64,000 bases of DNA from NCBI GenBank assembly GCA_015501595.1, contig JADNRX010000008.1, forward strand, positions 248,001-312,000. Direction: 5' to 3'. The stretch is from Hymenopellis radicata. Its lineage: Eukaryota > Basidiomycota > Agaricomycetes > Agaricales > Physalacriaceae. The notes under the pieces were generated by a model that did not search any database, was not told the origin of the DNA, and was given only the letters and a program-made list of their open reading frames with translations. Both the position numbers and the translations under genes were made by a program. Positions 24,086 through 36,560 of this stretch are shown here, piece after piece (the first letter of the stretch is position 1; every line of letters starts with the position of its first letter).

Positions 24086-25303
24086 TCAGTCGTCATGTAA
24101 ACTGCTCTTCACTTCCTCCTGCCACGCTTGAGAAAACTCGTCGATATCGCGTCCACTAGCTATGGATAGTGCCTCGAACGGCACCATGTTATGCTGGTTA
24201 GCGGGAGCATTGGTATTAGCAGCGGGATGGGCGCGAGAATCAATAATTCTCAGAACTGGGAGTTTTTCATCGTCGCCTGCTTCATGGATCTCCCATAGTT
24301 CGTCATAGGTGAACAAAAGTGGATCCGTACGGCTTGCGTAGGGGTTAAAGTCGACGATGTGAGCACGCGAAAGATCGCGGGTGAGGAGGACATCAAAAGT
24401 ATCTGGAAGCCCATGAAGAAGCCGTGCATGACCGATTGTAAGAAGGCTTACAATGTTGACCACTGCTCCATTTCGGCTTGATTACAGTCTCCCAGAGACG
24501 AACTACGGTTCCAATTATAGTGCCTTGGGTTGGAGGATCGTTCCAGAACTCGTAGTAGTTCATGTCGCGCTGCGATATACCTGTAATTTTCATGATTATA
24601 CGCTCGCTGGGATAGAGGAAGAAGGCTACCGAGAAGGACATCATTCCGCACAAAACAACGACATTCTCGTCCTCGGTCGAAAGAATACCACTTCCTCAAG
24701 ACCAGTTCCAGGTTGTACAAGGAGCGACATGAATCGGGCTCCGCACAGCCGTCGAACACAGAGTCACAGCTCAAATCATGACTGATGAAATCAGACGATT
24801 TCAAGAGCAAATAGACATCGGCTGGAGAAGTGCATTTTAACGGAGCGGATGGAGGCAAAATCCACGACGCGTCCTAATAGAGTCTGAGCAATATTCATAA
24901 CAACAGAGGAAACCATACCTTTGGAGAAGAAAAATTCAGCTTTGGAAAGACCGCTCCATATTCTTCAATCGCTTTCCTGATCTGCTGATCCAATTCGGGG
25001 AACGCGTATCGTTTGGCCGCGTCCTCTTCCTCCTCGTCCTCATCCACGTCCTCATCGGGTTCTTCGCTGGCGACACAGTCGTTATCATCGATGACCAACA
25101 GACGAATATTCGCGGACAGACGTGTCTTCCAGTCCAGAGCCCTCCGGGACTATGACTCCATCGGCATTGAGGTATTCCACAAACTCAGCAGAAAGTGGCC
25201 GAATGACAGTCGATTTTATACTATTCGACGCAAATTTCGGGTACCAGGAGGAGAATTGGAATGCGAGAACGTATGCCGAAGATATCGTTGGTAGCACAGT
25301 CAT
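24086..25303 (-). CDS. CDC123: CDC123, eIF2 assembly chaperone
   Basis: ATP-grasp-type chaperone needed to assemble the eIF2 alpha-beta-gamma complex. Five exons sum to 336 aa, all in frame. Landmarks on the complement: [20 protein letters not shown] at the N-terminus, [19 protein letters not shown], an acidic stretch [27 protein letters not shown], the SVFDG/ELVLRKW core, and [20 protein letters not shown] carrying the metal-binding Asp and Asn. Introns: 24403-24460, 24581-24629, 24874-24918, 25067-25121. Only 63 bp separate its start from the TRAPPC12 stop upstream. Confidence 0.9.
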
Positions 25304-25366
25304 GATGATGGTGGAAAGAAAAAGGTGTTTCAGGGGCTATTCTGCCTATTACGGATACAATCGCAT

Positions 25367-27464
25367 TCAAGTCGTCGGCATCTTCAAACACGTCGTTCTC
25401 AGTCCGTCTCCACTCCATTGTGCGACTTGAATCAGAAGCTCTCTCTTCTTCTCTGTAGCAGTTGCCGACCGCAACTCGTATAACGTGGCTGAATCGGATG
25501 ATCAGACAATGTCGAAGAATATTGGTCAAGGACGTACATAGATTGAAAAGGAACGGCTCAGCAACAACAACACTAGACGGTGAAGTGCCGAGTGCCCTCT
25601 CCAAAACGTCGATACCCTATAAAGTGTCAGAAAGTCATCATCTTTGAAGATTAAAACCCATACCTCCTTGAGCTTTCCCTGCCCCAACAGCGTAACAGCA
25701 AGATTATTAACCGCAGCATAGTTCTCCGCATCCGCCTCCAACACAGATCTGAAAACCTCCGTGGCACTCTCCCATTCGCCGTTCGCCGTTGCCAACAAAG
25801 CCGCATTCATATCTTTGTCACTCTGCGCAACACTTTCATCAGCCGCCACGATAGAAAAGTGCTTGGCTGCCCGCCCAAGCTGACCCGCTTGAAGATATAC
25901 CCTGCCCACAGTCGAGCGAAGCGCAGAAGACGCCGTGCCACTCTGATTGCAGAGCGGCTCCAAGAGTTTAGTCGCGGCACCAAAGTCCTGATCCACGTCA
26001 AAACAGAGTATCGCAGCTGGGGATGTGTTGCCCACCTTCATTTCCATAAACTGCGATGCGATGATAAGCGCAATACGCGCCCCACGCTCCTTCCACATCG
26101 CGACGGACGTCGGATCGTCGGTGCACTTGCGCGCGCGCACACGACATTTCGTGAGAAGAGTGTTGAGCGAGTCGATGTAAGCCATATAATCCCCAGCCCA
26201 GTAATTGAGGCGCGTCTGCATAACCTCGAGCTCAAACGGTAGCAGACGCTCATACACCCAATCACGGGCACTTTGTGGCGCAATGCCATTGAGCACAGAG
26301 AAAAGATTCGTGCATTCGGCAGACGTCTGGTTGAAAAGCCGCAGCCGCGCGAGACACGCCAGGCGCAAATACCACAGCTCCAATATCATTCCCAAATCCT
26401 CAGGATTGGTCGTAATGAGTCTGTCGCGGGCCATTCTCGCGAGCGCTCGCCAGCTATTCGTCATCTATAGCACTCAATTCAATAAAAATGAACCCTCGAC
26501 AACTGCAACTTACGACGAGGGTGTTGAAATTGCTGTTCTGCCACTCGCCAGAGGAATCGCGAAAGGGACGCTTGTCAGGTGGATAAATATATTTCGTTAA
26601 TAAAGTAGTCAACGGATCAGTCTAAAGGTACTCGTATACGTTAAACCTCTAGACAGCCACCACATAAGGAGAAAGGAAAGAGGGCGGCGCACATTCGGAA
26701 TGGGCAGGAACATCGTGGGCAGCACGAGTCCCGGTAGATACAAATCGGGCACCTCTTCCTCCTCCGGTCACTGTCGAGCGGCGGCGGAGGCGGCATGTCT
26801 TTGTTGACATCCGGGGAGGAGGTGTAGACGCCACGACAAACGAGGTCGTGGAAGGCGGACGGTCACCGTCATCTGAGCTTTGGTCGTCATCGATAAGGAA
26901 TGGATCTGGAACCTCCGACTCAGTATAGACTGTAGTGAAGACTTGCGACGACGACAGATCCGTTGCTTCCTTGCCCTTCTCGGTTGCCTCCACAATGGGC
27001 TGCACCGCCTCGGTATCCTCCTCGACGATCTGCACCTTCTCCGGCTCCTCGCCGACGACTTCAAGCGTGTTCGACGTCATTAATTCGCTCGAGAACACTG
27101 AAGACGACGACGACGACGACAAAGAATCAGCGTGGTGCTGGTGGTGGTCAGGTTCTGGCGGTTCCAGAGAGTCGCTGCTGACAGACGTAGGCCGCGGCGC
27201 GTAACTATAAGGATGGGGAATGGGCGCAGAGTCGTCGACAACGGTGGGGATGGTGGTGGTAGTAGGAGGAGGAATGGGAACAATGTTTGGATTCGGCCGC
27301 GACTCCAAACTGACGAGCCGGCGACGGCTGCCGGTGCCTCCAATATGCGGCAAGTGGCTCATCGACGCAAAGCGCCTCACTCTCCGAGCTCCCTTCTTCA
27401 TCTTGTCTACCACGTCTTTCACGGGAGAGCGGTGCACCGCGGGTGGCTCAGCAGTGTTGGGCAT
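25367..27464 (-). CDS. TRAPPC12: TRAPPC12-like TPR protein (TRAPP complex subunit)
   Basis: Predicted TRAPP III tethering subunit acting in ER-Golgi traffic. Five exons sum to 636 aa. The N-terminal ~260 aa are Ser/Pro/acidic low complexity. The conserved part starts PPSFLSPY | TDPLTTLLTKYIYPPDKRPF, then MTNSWRALARMARDRL, a TPR array with SALRSTVGRVYLQAGQLGRA and ENYAAVNNLAVTLLGQGKLK, and ends LYELRSATATEKKREL. Introns: 25489-25537, 25617-25663, 26465-26513 and a short 42-bp one at 26622-26663 (GTGGTG donor) that joins the low-complexity exon. That join is the weakest point; the two parts could be separate genes. Confidence 0.72.
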
Positions 27465-27494
27465 ATTTGAAGAGTCGAATTGTAGACCGTCGCA

Positions 27495-27502
27495 TTTATA
27501 TA
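27495..27502 (-). promoter_or_regulatory. TATA box of the TRAPPC12 gene
   Basis: On the complement TATATAAA lies about 30 bp upstream of the ATG at 27464. It sits inside a longer open frame that begins at 27545, which argues against using that upstream ATG. Confidence 0.5.
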
Positions 27503-28022
27503 CCCTGGAGCCTGCACAGCTCGGCCCACGATTCCGCCCACTCATCCTGACGGTTACAACGATGTCACGCCGAGACCTGACTTAGATGGAAGTCCCCGGC
27601 GACAGATCTTCCAAAATTGGTCAAGTCGTGTCGGATTTACTAAACGTTGCCCCGCAATGGACCACCAGAATAACAAAAGATCAAAACAGATAGGAAAATC
27701 TCGGACCGTGGTCTCTGCACGCTGGCTGGCCACCTCCAGGTCGTGGCGTGATGAGCCATCTCACGATCTAGACCCCAAAACGTGTATTCCAGCTGGTCCT
27801 CGATTGAACACAGCGTCAAATACTAGCGGGCGTTAATTCAACACTCCGAGCCGACGTCCTTAACAGAAAACCATATAATGATCCTAGTGTAATATTCCAT
27901 ACGAAAGCACGACAATGAACGGACATGAGCTTGTGTAAAAAATACAGGTGATGGCAAATGACTGATGCACGCACAACCGTCCCGTTCTCATATGGAACGC
28001 CCAAGAAACAGAAACACCCGGC
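27503..28022. other. Intergenic, no gene seen
   Basis: Lies between the TRAPPC12 promoter and the KAR9 stop, both on the complement. No coding or RNA signal was recognised. Confidence 0.5.
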
Positions 28023-30500
28023 TTACATGCCAGCCTGACGATTCAGGATGTAAAGACTCAGGTCTTGCCAACCTGCATAAAACGACATCAAAACATGTTG
28101 CAGAACAGAAATACGTCAAGATACACACCTCCACCAACACGACACATAACCTTCTTCGTCGTGTCAGTCGTGCCCTTTCCGAGCCTTGTCATCGTGGTTA
28201 GCCGGCACGTAACAACCTTCTTGCTTATTTGATTCGAAAACGCGTATTGGGCTTTGATTTCTTCGCCCTCTTTAGGTAATTTCTTCAAAGGAGGGTCAAC
28301 ACGTTCCACCAGTAAGCCATGTGCAAGCGAGTTGACAACTACTCCAACTTCAACATCAAGAGGATCCTTTGCGTTCGAAGGGGTGTACTCGTAGAGTGGG
28401 TACTCTGAGGGTGTGTATGCGCCAGCACGCGACCCAGACCTTGAAGGCGCCCTGCTCGATCCATCCCGGAAACTCGAAGGTGGAAGCTTGTTAAGCGAAG
28501 GCCGGCCAGACGAACGTCCAAATGTCCCACTCTGGTACACAGGAACTTGCTGGGCTCTCGTTCGGAGTGTGGCTTCGGGTGTCTGGGCGCGGGCAGCGGA
28601 GATACGGAATGCCATAGTTGGGCTCTCCGACCGCCCATAGGAGGATAACGACGTCGAGGGTCTCGACGGCGACGAAAGATGAACAGTGGGCACGGGAATC
28701 ATCGAGCGACTTGGCGGTCTGGGTGGGTGGGCAAAAGGACTTGATCCAGACGCGCTGAACCCGGAAGTAGAGAATGTCGGAGAGAGCGCTCCCTGCCGCA
28801 TCGAATTGAAATAATCGTCATCATCATTTCCTGTCAGCCGTAGCTTGTTAGAGGGTGCAGGTATGTGGCTCGGTGTCTTTGGTCGTGCCCGTGGGGTCGG
28901 TGGGGCAGGTCCAGGAGTGAAAGACCGAGAGGGAGTTTGCGCCCGGGATGGCGGTCGAAACACGGGCATTGGTGGGTGATTCGATGAATAGTTGGTAGAC
29001 GCAGTGGAAGACATGGGGAGAAGGGACGAGACGAAGTCATAGACGCACGCGACAGACTTCGTCTTGAGGGAACTGGGGGAGGCACATCACCATACATTCC
29101 AGCAGCAGAGGGTGACCTTTTGCTCGCTGCCCCTTTGACCGTAGGATCATTCTCAACCTTGGTCGAGCTGTTCCAACGTTGTTTCGACAGTTGTTTAGAG
29201 GCGCTGCCGCCTTTGCGAGGTGAAGGATCTGGAGTGAGACTCTGACTGTATTTGTGACTTGGCCGGTCGGGCGTAACTGGTGTGGAGGTTGTGTACCTCG
29301 GATGGAATTGAAAATGGACGTCCTCTGCTTGCGGAGACTCTGGCCGGGCGGAGGCTCCGAAGATGGTGTCCGTGATCCATTGCGCTTGGTCACAGATAGA
29401 GGAGTAACAGGCGGCGGCGCGTTGGATTGGCGCGGCGTACCCGTTATCTTGCGAGCAAACTTTCTGAAGGGCGATATCGAGCGCGACAACGTACTTGCCG
29501 CGCTCGGGGCTCGGGAAGACCGCGAGCCGTGAGGTGGAGTGACCAGATAGCCATTTCCGTTATGGGTGGAACCAGTTCCTGTACTTGATCCATTCTCGCT
29601 GGGAGTGTCACCAGACACGAGGTACTTGCGCACGGCTTCCATATCTGTATCTATCCGACTGATGCGCTCGCGAAGATTCCGCCATCTTTGTGCGGATTCA
29701 GCATGTCTTCGCAGAGTCTCTCCATTCTTGGTGACACGGTCCCGTACACCCTTATCGATGATAGATAGGACCTTGGAGGTAGCGGGCATATAGTGTCTGG
29801 GCCGCGGCATTAGCTGTTGTATGAAAGTCTCCATAAATTGGCATACTTCTTCTTCGCTTCGTAAGAGTCCAGAAGTGAAGTGAACAGCTCCATGTTGGGG
29901 GGCGCGGTGTCTCTGCCCTTGTTATGTGAAAATGCATCCTCTGTGCTGTGACGGTAGACTGAAGAAATAAAGTCCTGTTGAAGAATTAGCTGGTCAACTG
30001 AGACAAAAGTTGCAGTACACGCCTGGCACCTGTTGACGGCCTTTTCCAGGCTGGACATCATGCCATCTGCCTGGTCTGTCACCGTCCGAAACACTGTAAG
30101 CCATTTATCCTCTTTCAACTCTTCTCGGAGCGTGTCCGACTCGTCCTGCACGCTCTCCCAATCCGAGATCAGAGTGGCGTGCTTCCTGAGCATCATTGTT
30201 GTCTCGCTCGATTCTCCATTATGGGCCATTGTCGGTGTCGACGACTGCTGCAGAAGGGGTTCCATCGCGTCAGTGATAGCTTTCATGTCCTTGGACACGC
30301 TCTCCAGCTTTTCGTCGAGGGCCATGAGGGACTGGTCAATCGTGTTTGTAGTCCCGGCTGTGTCGGCTGATTCCTGCGATTTGTGTCGCAGCTCTTGAAT
30401 AGCTGTCTGGAGATGAGCAGAGTGTGGCACAGGAGGCAGCTGGGTACACACAGAATATCCTAGCCTGGATGTCGGCAATGGCGAGAGAGGTTGCTGTCAT
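28023..30500 (-). CDS. KAR9: KAR9-like spindle orientation / karyogamy protein
   Basis: Adaptor that links microtubule plus ends to actomyosin during nuclear positioning. About 790 aa. A helical N-terminal half (LPPVPHSAHLQTAIQELRHK, MPATSKVLSIIDKGVRDRV) precedes a long Ser/Pro-rich basic region and the conserved C-terminal module: PLDVEVGVVVNSLAHGLLVE, AQYAFSNQISKKVVTCRLTT, KKVMCRVGG | WQDLSLYILNRQAGM. Introns: 28073-28128 and 29797-29846. The frame is broken three times: one extra C near 30442-30444, one G/C too few at 29296-29297 and at 29015-29018. The start at 30500 is the first ATG after the upstream gene and is not certain. Confidence 0.82.
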
Positions 30501-30568
30501 CTGGGACGAGACTACGAGGGCGGGGAGAAGGGCGGCGCTAATTCGCAGTGAGAACCTCATCGTCGACG

Positions 30569-30872
30569 CTAGACAGCTGGCACGACGCACTGATCATCCT
30601 CGCTCCTCCGTTTCCCTTCCTTCTTCGGCGAAGCACGTTTAGGCTTCAACGTGACATTTTCTACAATAAACGCGCGTAAATATCCGATAAAAAGGCTTTA
30701 CAGGGCATAAAGCACCTTGATCCGCTTTGTCGAGCGAGTAGTTGGACGAGGATGCGAGCGAAAGATTGGAGACCGACGCCGACGCCGGGGCTGCGAGGCC
30801 ATTATCGATATTAGAGTACGAGGACGATGTAGACATAGACGTTCTCGAAGCCGAGACGACGAGAGAAGACAT
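30569..30872 (-). CDS. Small Ser-rich hypothetical protein, 82 aa
   Basis: Two exons (intron 30661-30715, 55 bp, GTGCTT..TAG) give a complete 82-aa frame. A Ser/Ala-rich N-terminus (MSSLVVSASRTSMSTSSSYS) is followed by a basic stretch (KPKRASPKKEGKRRSEDDQ). No family recognised. It ends CVVPAV, which is not a CaaX box. It sits 68 bp upstream of KAR9 on the same strand. Confidence 0.5.
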
Positions 30873-31163
30873 ATCGTAGGATAAATGGGTTGTAAAGAGA
30901 GAAAAGGCTCGTTGGTAGTGCAAGTATTAGGAAATCGCAAACAAGAATCCGCCGAGGTCGTTGCCACTGTCCACAAAGTCGTTACTATTGGGTATAAGAC
31001 TCGTTAACGATGCGACCGAGAACGGCGGACCTTCGTCGTCGCGGTGGTCGACGAAGATGACGGAGTGAAAGGTGAACAATTCTCACGCTGTGCCATATGT
31101 TTTCAACACCTCGTTGCAATCGTCCAATAATAAAATACACATATAGCGGTTGTAGTATGTATG

Positions 31164-33477
31164 TTAACCATCGACATCCATGGCATCGTCTACATATGGC
31201 GGTAGAGAATCCCTCAACTTCTCCAGATGACTATGAAGCAGACCTCGCGCCTCCTTATCCGCCTGCTCCAGAACCTCCCCACGGCTAGGAAGGTATTTCC
31301 GTGGTTCGACAGAGTTGTACATTCCCGAAGATAGACCTTCCAACGACCAGAGTACATTGGCTTCATGGCTAGTCTCCATGTTGCCCGACAATATCTCCTC
31401 TACCTGCTTCTTCAGCAGCGGATGTTGTAAGACTTGCGGATAGTACCTCCCGCTAATCATCGAGAGCGACGTGACAAATTCGTGTTCTGGTGATATAATC
31501 GCTCTGAATTGATACCCTGCTGGAGGTGACGGTAGCGGGTTCACTGGAGTCGGATGCGATAGCGCGTCATGAAACTTCCCTCGCGTATCGGCAGGCGCCT
31601 CGCGTCCATCTGGCGGCGGTGCTAACTCAGTTTCTGGTACAATCCAATCATCATCAGCCAATTCATACAGCAGTCCCGCTAGACGGCACTCCTTCTTCAT
31701 TCGCCCGCGACTTTCGACCTCTGTCACGAAAATCCTTTTCACCAGTAAGAAAAGCCCTCGAGCACTAGCCCCAAAATCGGAAGGATTAGCTCCTCGTGCT
31801 ATACAGTGCGCCATTTCTCGCGGACCGGGTAAAGCAGGCGCGAGAATCTGGTCACTTCCCTCCGGTGCTAGACATCGCCGAGGAGCCTTCAGCCTAATGA
31901 GCTCGTCCGCCCATATTCGTTCCGCACCCCACCATATGCCCTGAAAGTGCATGACACTCGTTACATATTCGCCTGGTATCCGCTTGGCAGGCCTGTCATC
32001 AGGACGTTGCTGCAATGGTCCACTTGAGATTGATTCATTCGCTAGTGCATTATGACTGCTAGCTGCATTCACCGCGTCGGTGAGGGAGTTTGTCATGGGT
32101 CGAGGAGCGGGAGCAGTGGCAACGGTGAGAGCCGCTAATTTGATCTCCCAGTCATCTGTCAAGGTCCAGAACTCTGAAAGGGAACCCGCGATCTGTATGG
32201 CGAGAGCGTATGAAGATACAGCAGCTTCCCATGTCGCACCGTCAGATAGTGGGTCGAAATTGGACGTCAAGTCATCGATCGCGATTTCTGCAGGAGAAAC
32301 ATCGCCGAGAGCATCCAGCAGACTTTGTGGGTGTAGATATGCCTGGTAAGGCAAAACGTGATCTTCAGACAGGATGACCGTGGAGGTGGTGCCGAGAAGT
32401 TGGATGCGGTATAATTGCCTTTCCTCGACAGACCATGGCGGTTCGCGTCTGTTGAGAATGGCAGATTCAGATTCGGCAGTTCCATTTTGGCCATTCGAGG
32501 AAGAGGTGCTCTGCGCGTAGCTAGGAGGCGGAGAGGACGGGACATTGATCGTCTTCTTTGCGACCTTGAGCTCTCTGATAACTCCTGGCCAAAACCGTAT
32601 GCACTGGTTGCTTTCGGTACCCTGTATGGGCTTGAGTAGACCCGCCCAAACCAGCTCCTGCTCTCTGTGCCATCGTCTCATGTTTGAGCTAGATGGCGCA
32701 TTCATAGCGCGGAGATCATTGGAGCGCTCAACGACCATGGGAGATTTCGCAACATTGGGGGATTGTTTGAGCTTGGGGGCTTTTTGCACGGAGGCGTGAC
32801 ACCTATGTCCTGTATCACGGTCCTTTTTTTGGGCTGAGCGCGGCGTTGGAGGGTAGCACGGGGGGAGAACGCGTGTGGCGCGGTATAGATGCCGCTTTCT
32901 CTCATTTTGGACGTGATATCTCGCTGGGGGATACCCCGGCAGTATTTACATTCACAATCGCCGCGTTGCGCAGGAGGCGTAGTGAGCCAGATGGCGTGGG
33001 GAAGGAATTCGGCAGGCGAGCGGAACTTTTTGCTGTGGCCTGCAAGATAGTGAGTACATACGCGACTGGATGGATGGCAAGGGTTTACCATAAAGATACA
33101 AGTCGTGACGAGGGCTCTCTGGTTTGCCTTTATGGTGATCAAACAAGGCGTATCCCTCTGGCCAGTCCTCGAGCACGTATTTATCATCTAGTCGCGGTTA
33201 GGTACGGCTTATTTGATGCAGACGCATACTTACGAGCTCCTGGCCAGCCATACTTGGCTGCTAAACCCTTTCCAAGTACGCATCGCCATTTGATTGCGCC
33301 TGGGCTGTCGAGATCAAGACGCTGCATCCAATTAACTTGGGGTTCGCCGTCGACATTGAATATTTGTTCTGTCGTATTTGTCGGCCATGTCGACGAGTTC
33401 CCATCCGAGTTGTTTATTTCTCGAAAGATGGGGTCTGTCGGGAGGACATGATTAGCTCCAATGTTGTTGCGGCCCAT
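31164..33477 (-). CDS. CLR2: CLR2-like transcription-silencing protein
   Basis: Predicted SHREC-type heterochromatin silencing subunit. About 739 aa. The N-terminal CLR2 signature is visible: SDGNSSTWPTNTTEQ, a YVLEDWPEGYALFDHHKGKP segment, RHDLYLYG, FRSPAEFLPHAIWL and the CECKYC zinc-binding pair. A large C-terminal domain opens REQELVWAGLLKPIQG and ends in DDAMDVDG. Introns: 33040-33088 and 33188-33233. One C is missing in the run at 32775-32779, where the frame moves from PPCKK to KLKQSPNVAKSP. Divergent from the NDR kinase, with starts 180 bp apart. Confidence 0.82.
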
Positions 33478-33657
33478 GGTGGTCGAGGAGAAGGCTGTTT
33501 GACAGCGTCATCGGGGCCAAACACAACTTGTACAAGTAATAAGTAGCAACCATAGTCATGTCCATTCATACCTAACTTAATTTCTTTCTTTCTAGACAGC
33601 CAGCTCCCGCCGTTCGCGCTCATTCCCGCCGCCGCCGCCGCTGTCCACCGCCGAATC

Positions 33658-35583
33658 ATGCAGCAGCAGCCATCACCGGGCCCGTCCAGTCCAGGCCTCA
33701 GCCACAACCAGCGCCTCTCCCCAGCGCCGCCCCAGGAGCCCAGCAAGCCGCGCCCAGACGACTATGTCTACTTTGAGCGCTCCACTGCAGGCTTCTCGTC
33801 AGAAGCAGTAGCCCGTTCCACCGCCGCAAAGCTAAAGTTGGTATCGTACTACAAGGTTGCCGTCGACTCTGCCATTGAACGCAACGCACGGTGAGCACCT
33901 TTTTCGTTTATTTACCAACATATTCTGACCTCCCGTATAACAGACGCATAGAGCTCGAGACCAGACTATCACAGACCCTCACCTCCGATGCAAAGGACCG
34001 CGAAATACGCAAGTATTCAAAGATGGAATCACAGCATCTCCGTCTGCGCAGAACCAAGATTAAGCTAGACGACTTCAGGACCGTCAAGGTCATCGGAAAG
34101 GGTGCCTTTGGAGAGGTATGTTGGCGTAACACCCTAATCTACACCCATCTGACGCGTTCTTTTTGGCTAGGTCCGTCTAGTACAAAAGGTGGATACTGGA
34201 AAGGTGTACGCCATGAAGAGTCTGCAGAAAGCAGAGATGTTGAAGCGAGATCAGGTTAGTCCCACGTCTACAAACACACTGGATGTTAATTTCAACCCCT
34301 GCTTTAGCTAGCCCATGTACGAGCCGAGCGCGACGTTCTGGCCGAGTCCACGTCGCCGTGGGTGGTTCAACTCTTCTACTCGTTCCAGGATCCCCTGTAT
34401 CTCTACTTGATCATGGAGTTTCTCCCTGGGGGCGACCTAATGTCGATGCTCATCAAGTACTCGGTATTCTCAGAAGATGTCACCCGATTCTACATGGCGG
34501 AATGCATTCTAGCTATTGAAGCAGTCCATAACCTTGGATACATCCATCGGTATATCCGCACTTTGTTGCCTTGGTGAACGCGTCCCTCATCAACCCTACA
34601 GTGACATCAAACCCGACAATGTTCTCATAGACAGGCATGGTCATCTCAAGCTCTCCGATTTCGGTCTGAGTACAGGTCTGCACAAAGTATCTGACGGCGA
34701 CTATTACAAGCGCTTTTTGGAAGAGGAGAAAACGCGAAATCCGGCACGTAATAGCGTGCAGGTCAGCCCCATCAACTTGACCATGAGCCGAGAACAAATC
34801 GCTACATGGCGCGCAAATCGCCGAAAGCTGGTACGCTTCATTTCTTATCCAACGAGCTACACTGATTTTCGTTGATGTCAAGGCGTACTCTACTGTCGGT
34901 ACCCCAGATTACGTGAGTGAACCCGCATCCTCCGCCACTACTATCTCCAACTTTCCCCCAAGATTGCGCCGGAAGTGTTCCTTATGAAAGGATACGGCAA
35001 AGAATGTGACTGGTGGTCATTAGGCGCTATTTTCTTTGAGTGTCTCGTCGGCTACGCTCCCTTCTGTTCAGAGAACCCTGGCGACACATACAAGAAGATT
35101 ATTGATTGGCCCAACTACCTCTTCTTCCCTGAAGATGTGTACATATCCCGGGAAGGGGAGGATTTAATTCGGAGGTACTCCACTCATATTTCCATCCTCG
35201 TGTTTCCATCTCACCAAATCATTGACAGGATGATGTCTTGGGCTGCCCAGCGTCTGACGGTGACACAAATCAAAATGCATCCCTTCTTCTATGGAGCCGA
35301 CTGGACATCGCTCCGCAACATCGAACCACCGTTCGTGCCACATCTCAAATCTAATACGGACACAACCTATTTCGACGAGAGCGAACTCAGCGGCGTCACC
35401 ACTCAACTGGACAAGGTGGAGGCCATTGGCGCAGAGAAGGATCTCGCCTTCCTTGGGTACGTGTGCTCCATTCTCCCTACCCATTCTCCACCCATCCTCC
35501 ATTATTTCCGCTTAAACTCGCGTGCTCACGTCATGCCTCGCAGATTCACGTTCAAGCGGTTCACTGGAAACTCCCAATCCTAA
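33658..35583 (+). CDS. CBK1: NDR family kinase (Cbk1/Orb6/COT1)
   Basis: AGC-group kinase of the RAM/MOR network controlling polarity and cell separation. Nine exons sum to 489 aa with no frame break. After a Pro/Gln-rich leader comes the Mob-binding helix ([20 protein letters not shown]), GKGAFGEV, the catalytic loop [19 protein letters not shown] with the long insert before the activation site typical of NDR kinases, GTPDYIAPEV, and the hydrophobic motif FTFKRF at the end. Introns: 33891-33943, 34116-34170, 34255-34307, 34550-34601, 34831-34882, 34913-34962, 35175-35228, 35457-35543. The Ste20-like kinase that may act upstream of it is 18 kb away. Confidence 0.95.
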
Positions 35584-36079
35584 TTATCTTGATTGATCTG
35601 CTCTGTATAGCTGTCATTGTTGATTTTTCACGCCGGGACACATTTGCAGTCGTCCCCCCGCTCATATGGCATATGTAGGTATTAGTACTTAATAACGCAA
35701 GGATACGGATTCTGGAATTCATGACACATTTTCGACTATACACTTGGCGGTGCCCCCATTACCGTCATTTCTCGTCGACGGGCAATTCGAACCGTGGTGT
35801 AGGCGGTGTTAGAGCAGCGTCTAGGTGTCGACCCATGCTACGTTGTGCGTGAACCCTTGACGTAGGTTTACTTTCCGAACTCGGAGCTGGAACGTCCCCG
35901 GGCTAGACTGACAAAGCGATGCTCAGCATGTGAGCTGGTGGCATGCTTTGCACTTACGAGGTCTACGAGGTCCGGTCTTTCAATAGAAGGGAACGATTTT
36001 CTTCCCTTCGCCGTAAAGTCGGTAATCGAGACTAGGTCCGGTCTAGGATCGCCTGACAGCTTGAATAGAGTACAGATGA
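35584..36079. other. Intergenic, no gene seen
   Basis: 3' region of the NDR kinase gene and the upstream region of the small secreted protein gene. A complement frame over 35868-36338 overlaps that gene and shows no motif. Confidence 0.5.
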
Positions 36080-36086
36080 TATATAA
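36080..36086 (+). promoter_or_regulatory. TATA box of small secreted protein gene
   Basis: TATATAA lies 74-80 bp upstream of the ATG at 36160. Confidence 0.55.
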
Positions 36087-36159
36087 CTTGGGATGAACCG
36101 CCCTCGCCAGTGTCTTCAAAGTCGACTTCGGAAACACTACACATAATACAATCTCAACG

Positions 36160-36560
36160 ATGCAGCTCTCCTTCGCATTCTTCGTCGCCCTCACCTCTTT
36201 TCTTCCATTCTCCCTCGCTTTCCCCACAGAGGTCACAGAGCGGTCGAGTTGGAAATGCACACCTGGCGCGCAATACTGTGGCTTGAGCGTGTTGGAAAGG
36301 AATGCAGGTATGTTACCACCGTGTCCTTTTCTTTCCACCCATTAACGTCACGCGCAGATGTTTACATTCCACAAGTCAACCAAGTTCTGGCGGAGCACCG
36401 ACAGAGCCTGACACGCGACGAAGCGCTCCAATCCCTTATGACATGTAACGTTGACGGAGATTACGAGACGCTAGAATTTCAGAAGAGGTGCAAGGATCAG
36501 AATCAGCTTTGCATCAGCAGGAAAAATGGCACGGGATTTTGCGGAGGACGATATGCTTGA
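36160..36560 (+). CDS. Small secreted cysteine-containing protein, 116 aa
   Basis: Two exons (intron 36308-36357) give 116 aa. A clear signal peptide (MQLSFAFFVALTSFLPFSLA) is followed by a mature part with six Cys (contexts KC, YC, TC, RC, LC, FC), which could form three disulfides. No family recognised. Size, secretion and cysteines are those of the effector-like or extracellular small proteins common in mushrooms, but function cannot be inferred. Confidence 0.7.

Noticed and set aside
26880..27204. Several plus-strand frames opposite the Ser-rich exon
   Set aside because: They are mirror frames of low-complexity codons; the complement gene explains the region.
26649..27545. Separate Ser-rich gene starting at 27545
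   Set aside because: A TATA box lies inside the first 27 codons, and the end of the frame joins in phase to the conserved TRAPPC12 start, so it is treated as exon 1 of that gene.
30569..30872. Mating pheromone precursor candidate (small, Cys near the end)
   Set aside because: The C-terminus is CVVPAV, not a CaaX box, and there is no pheromone receptor nearby.
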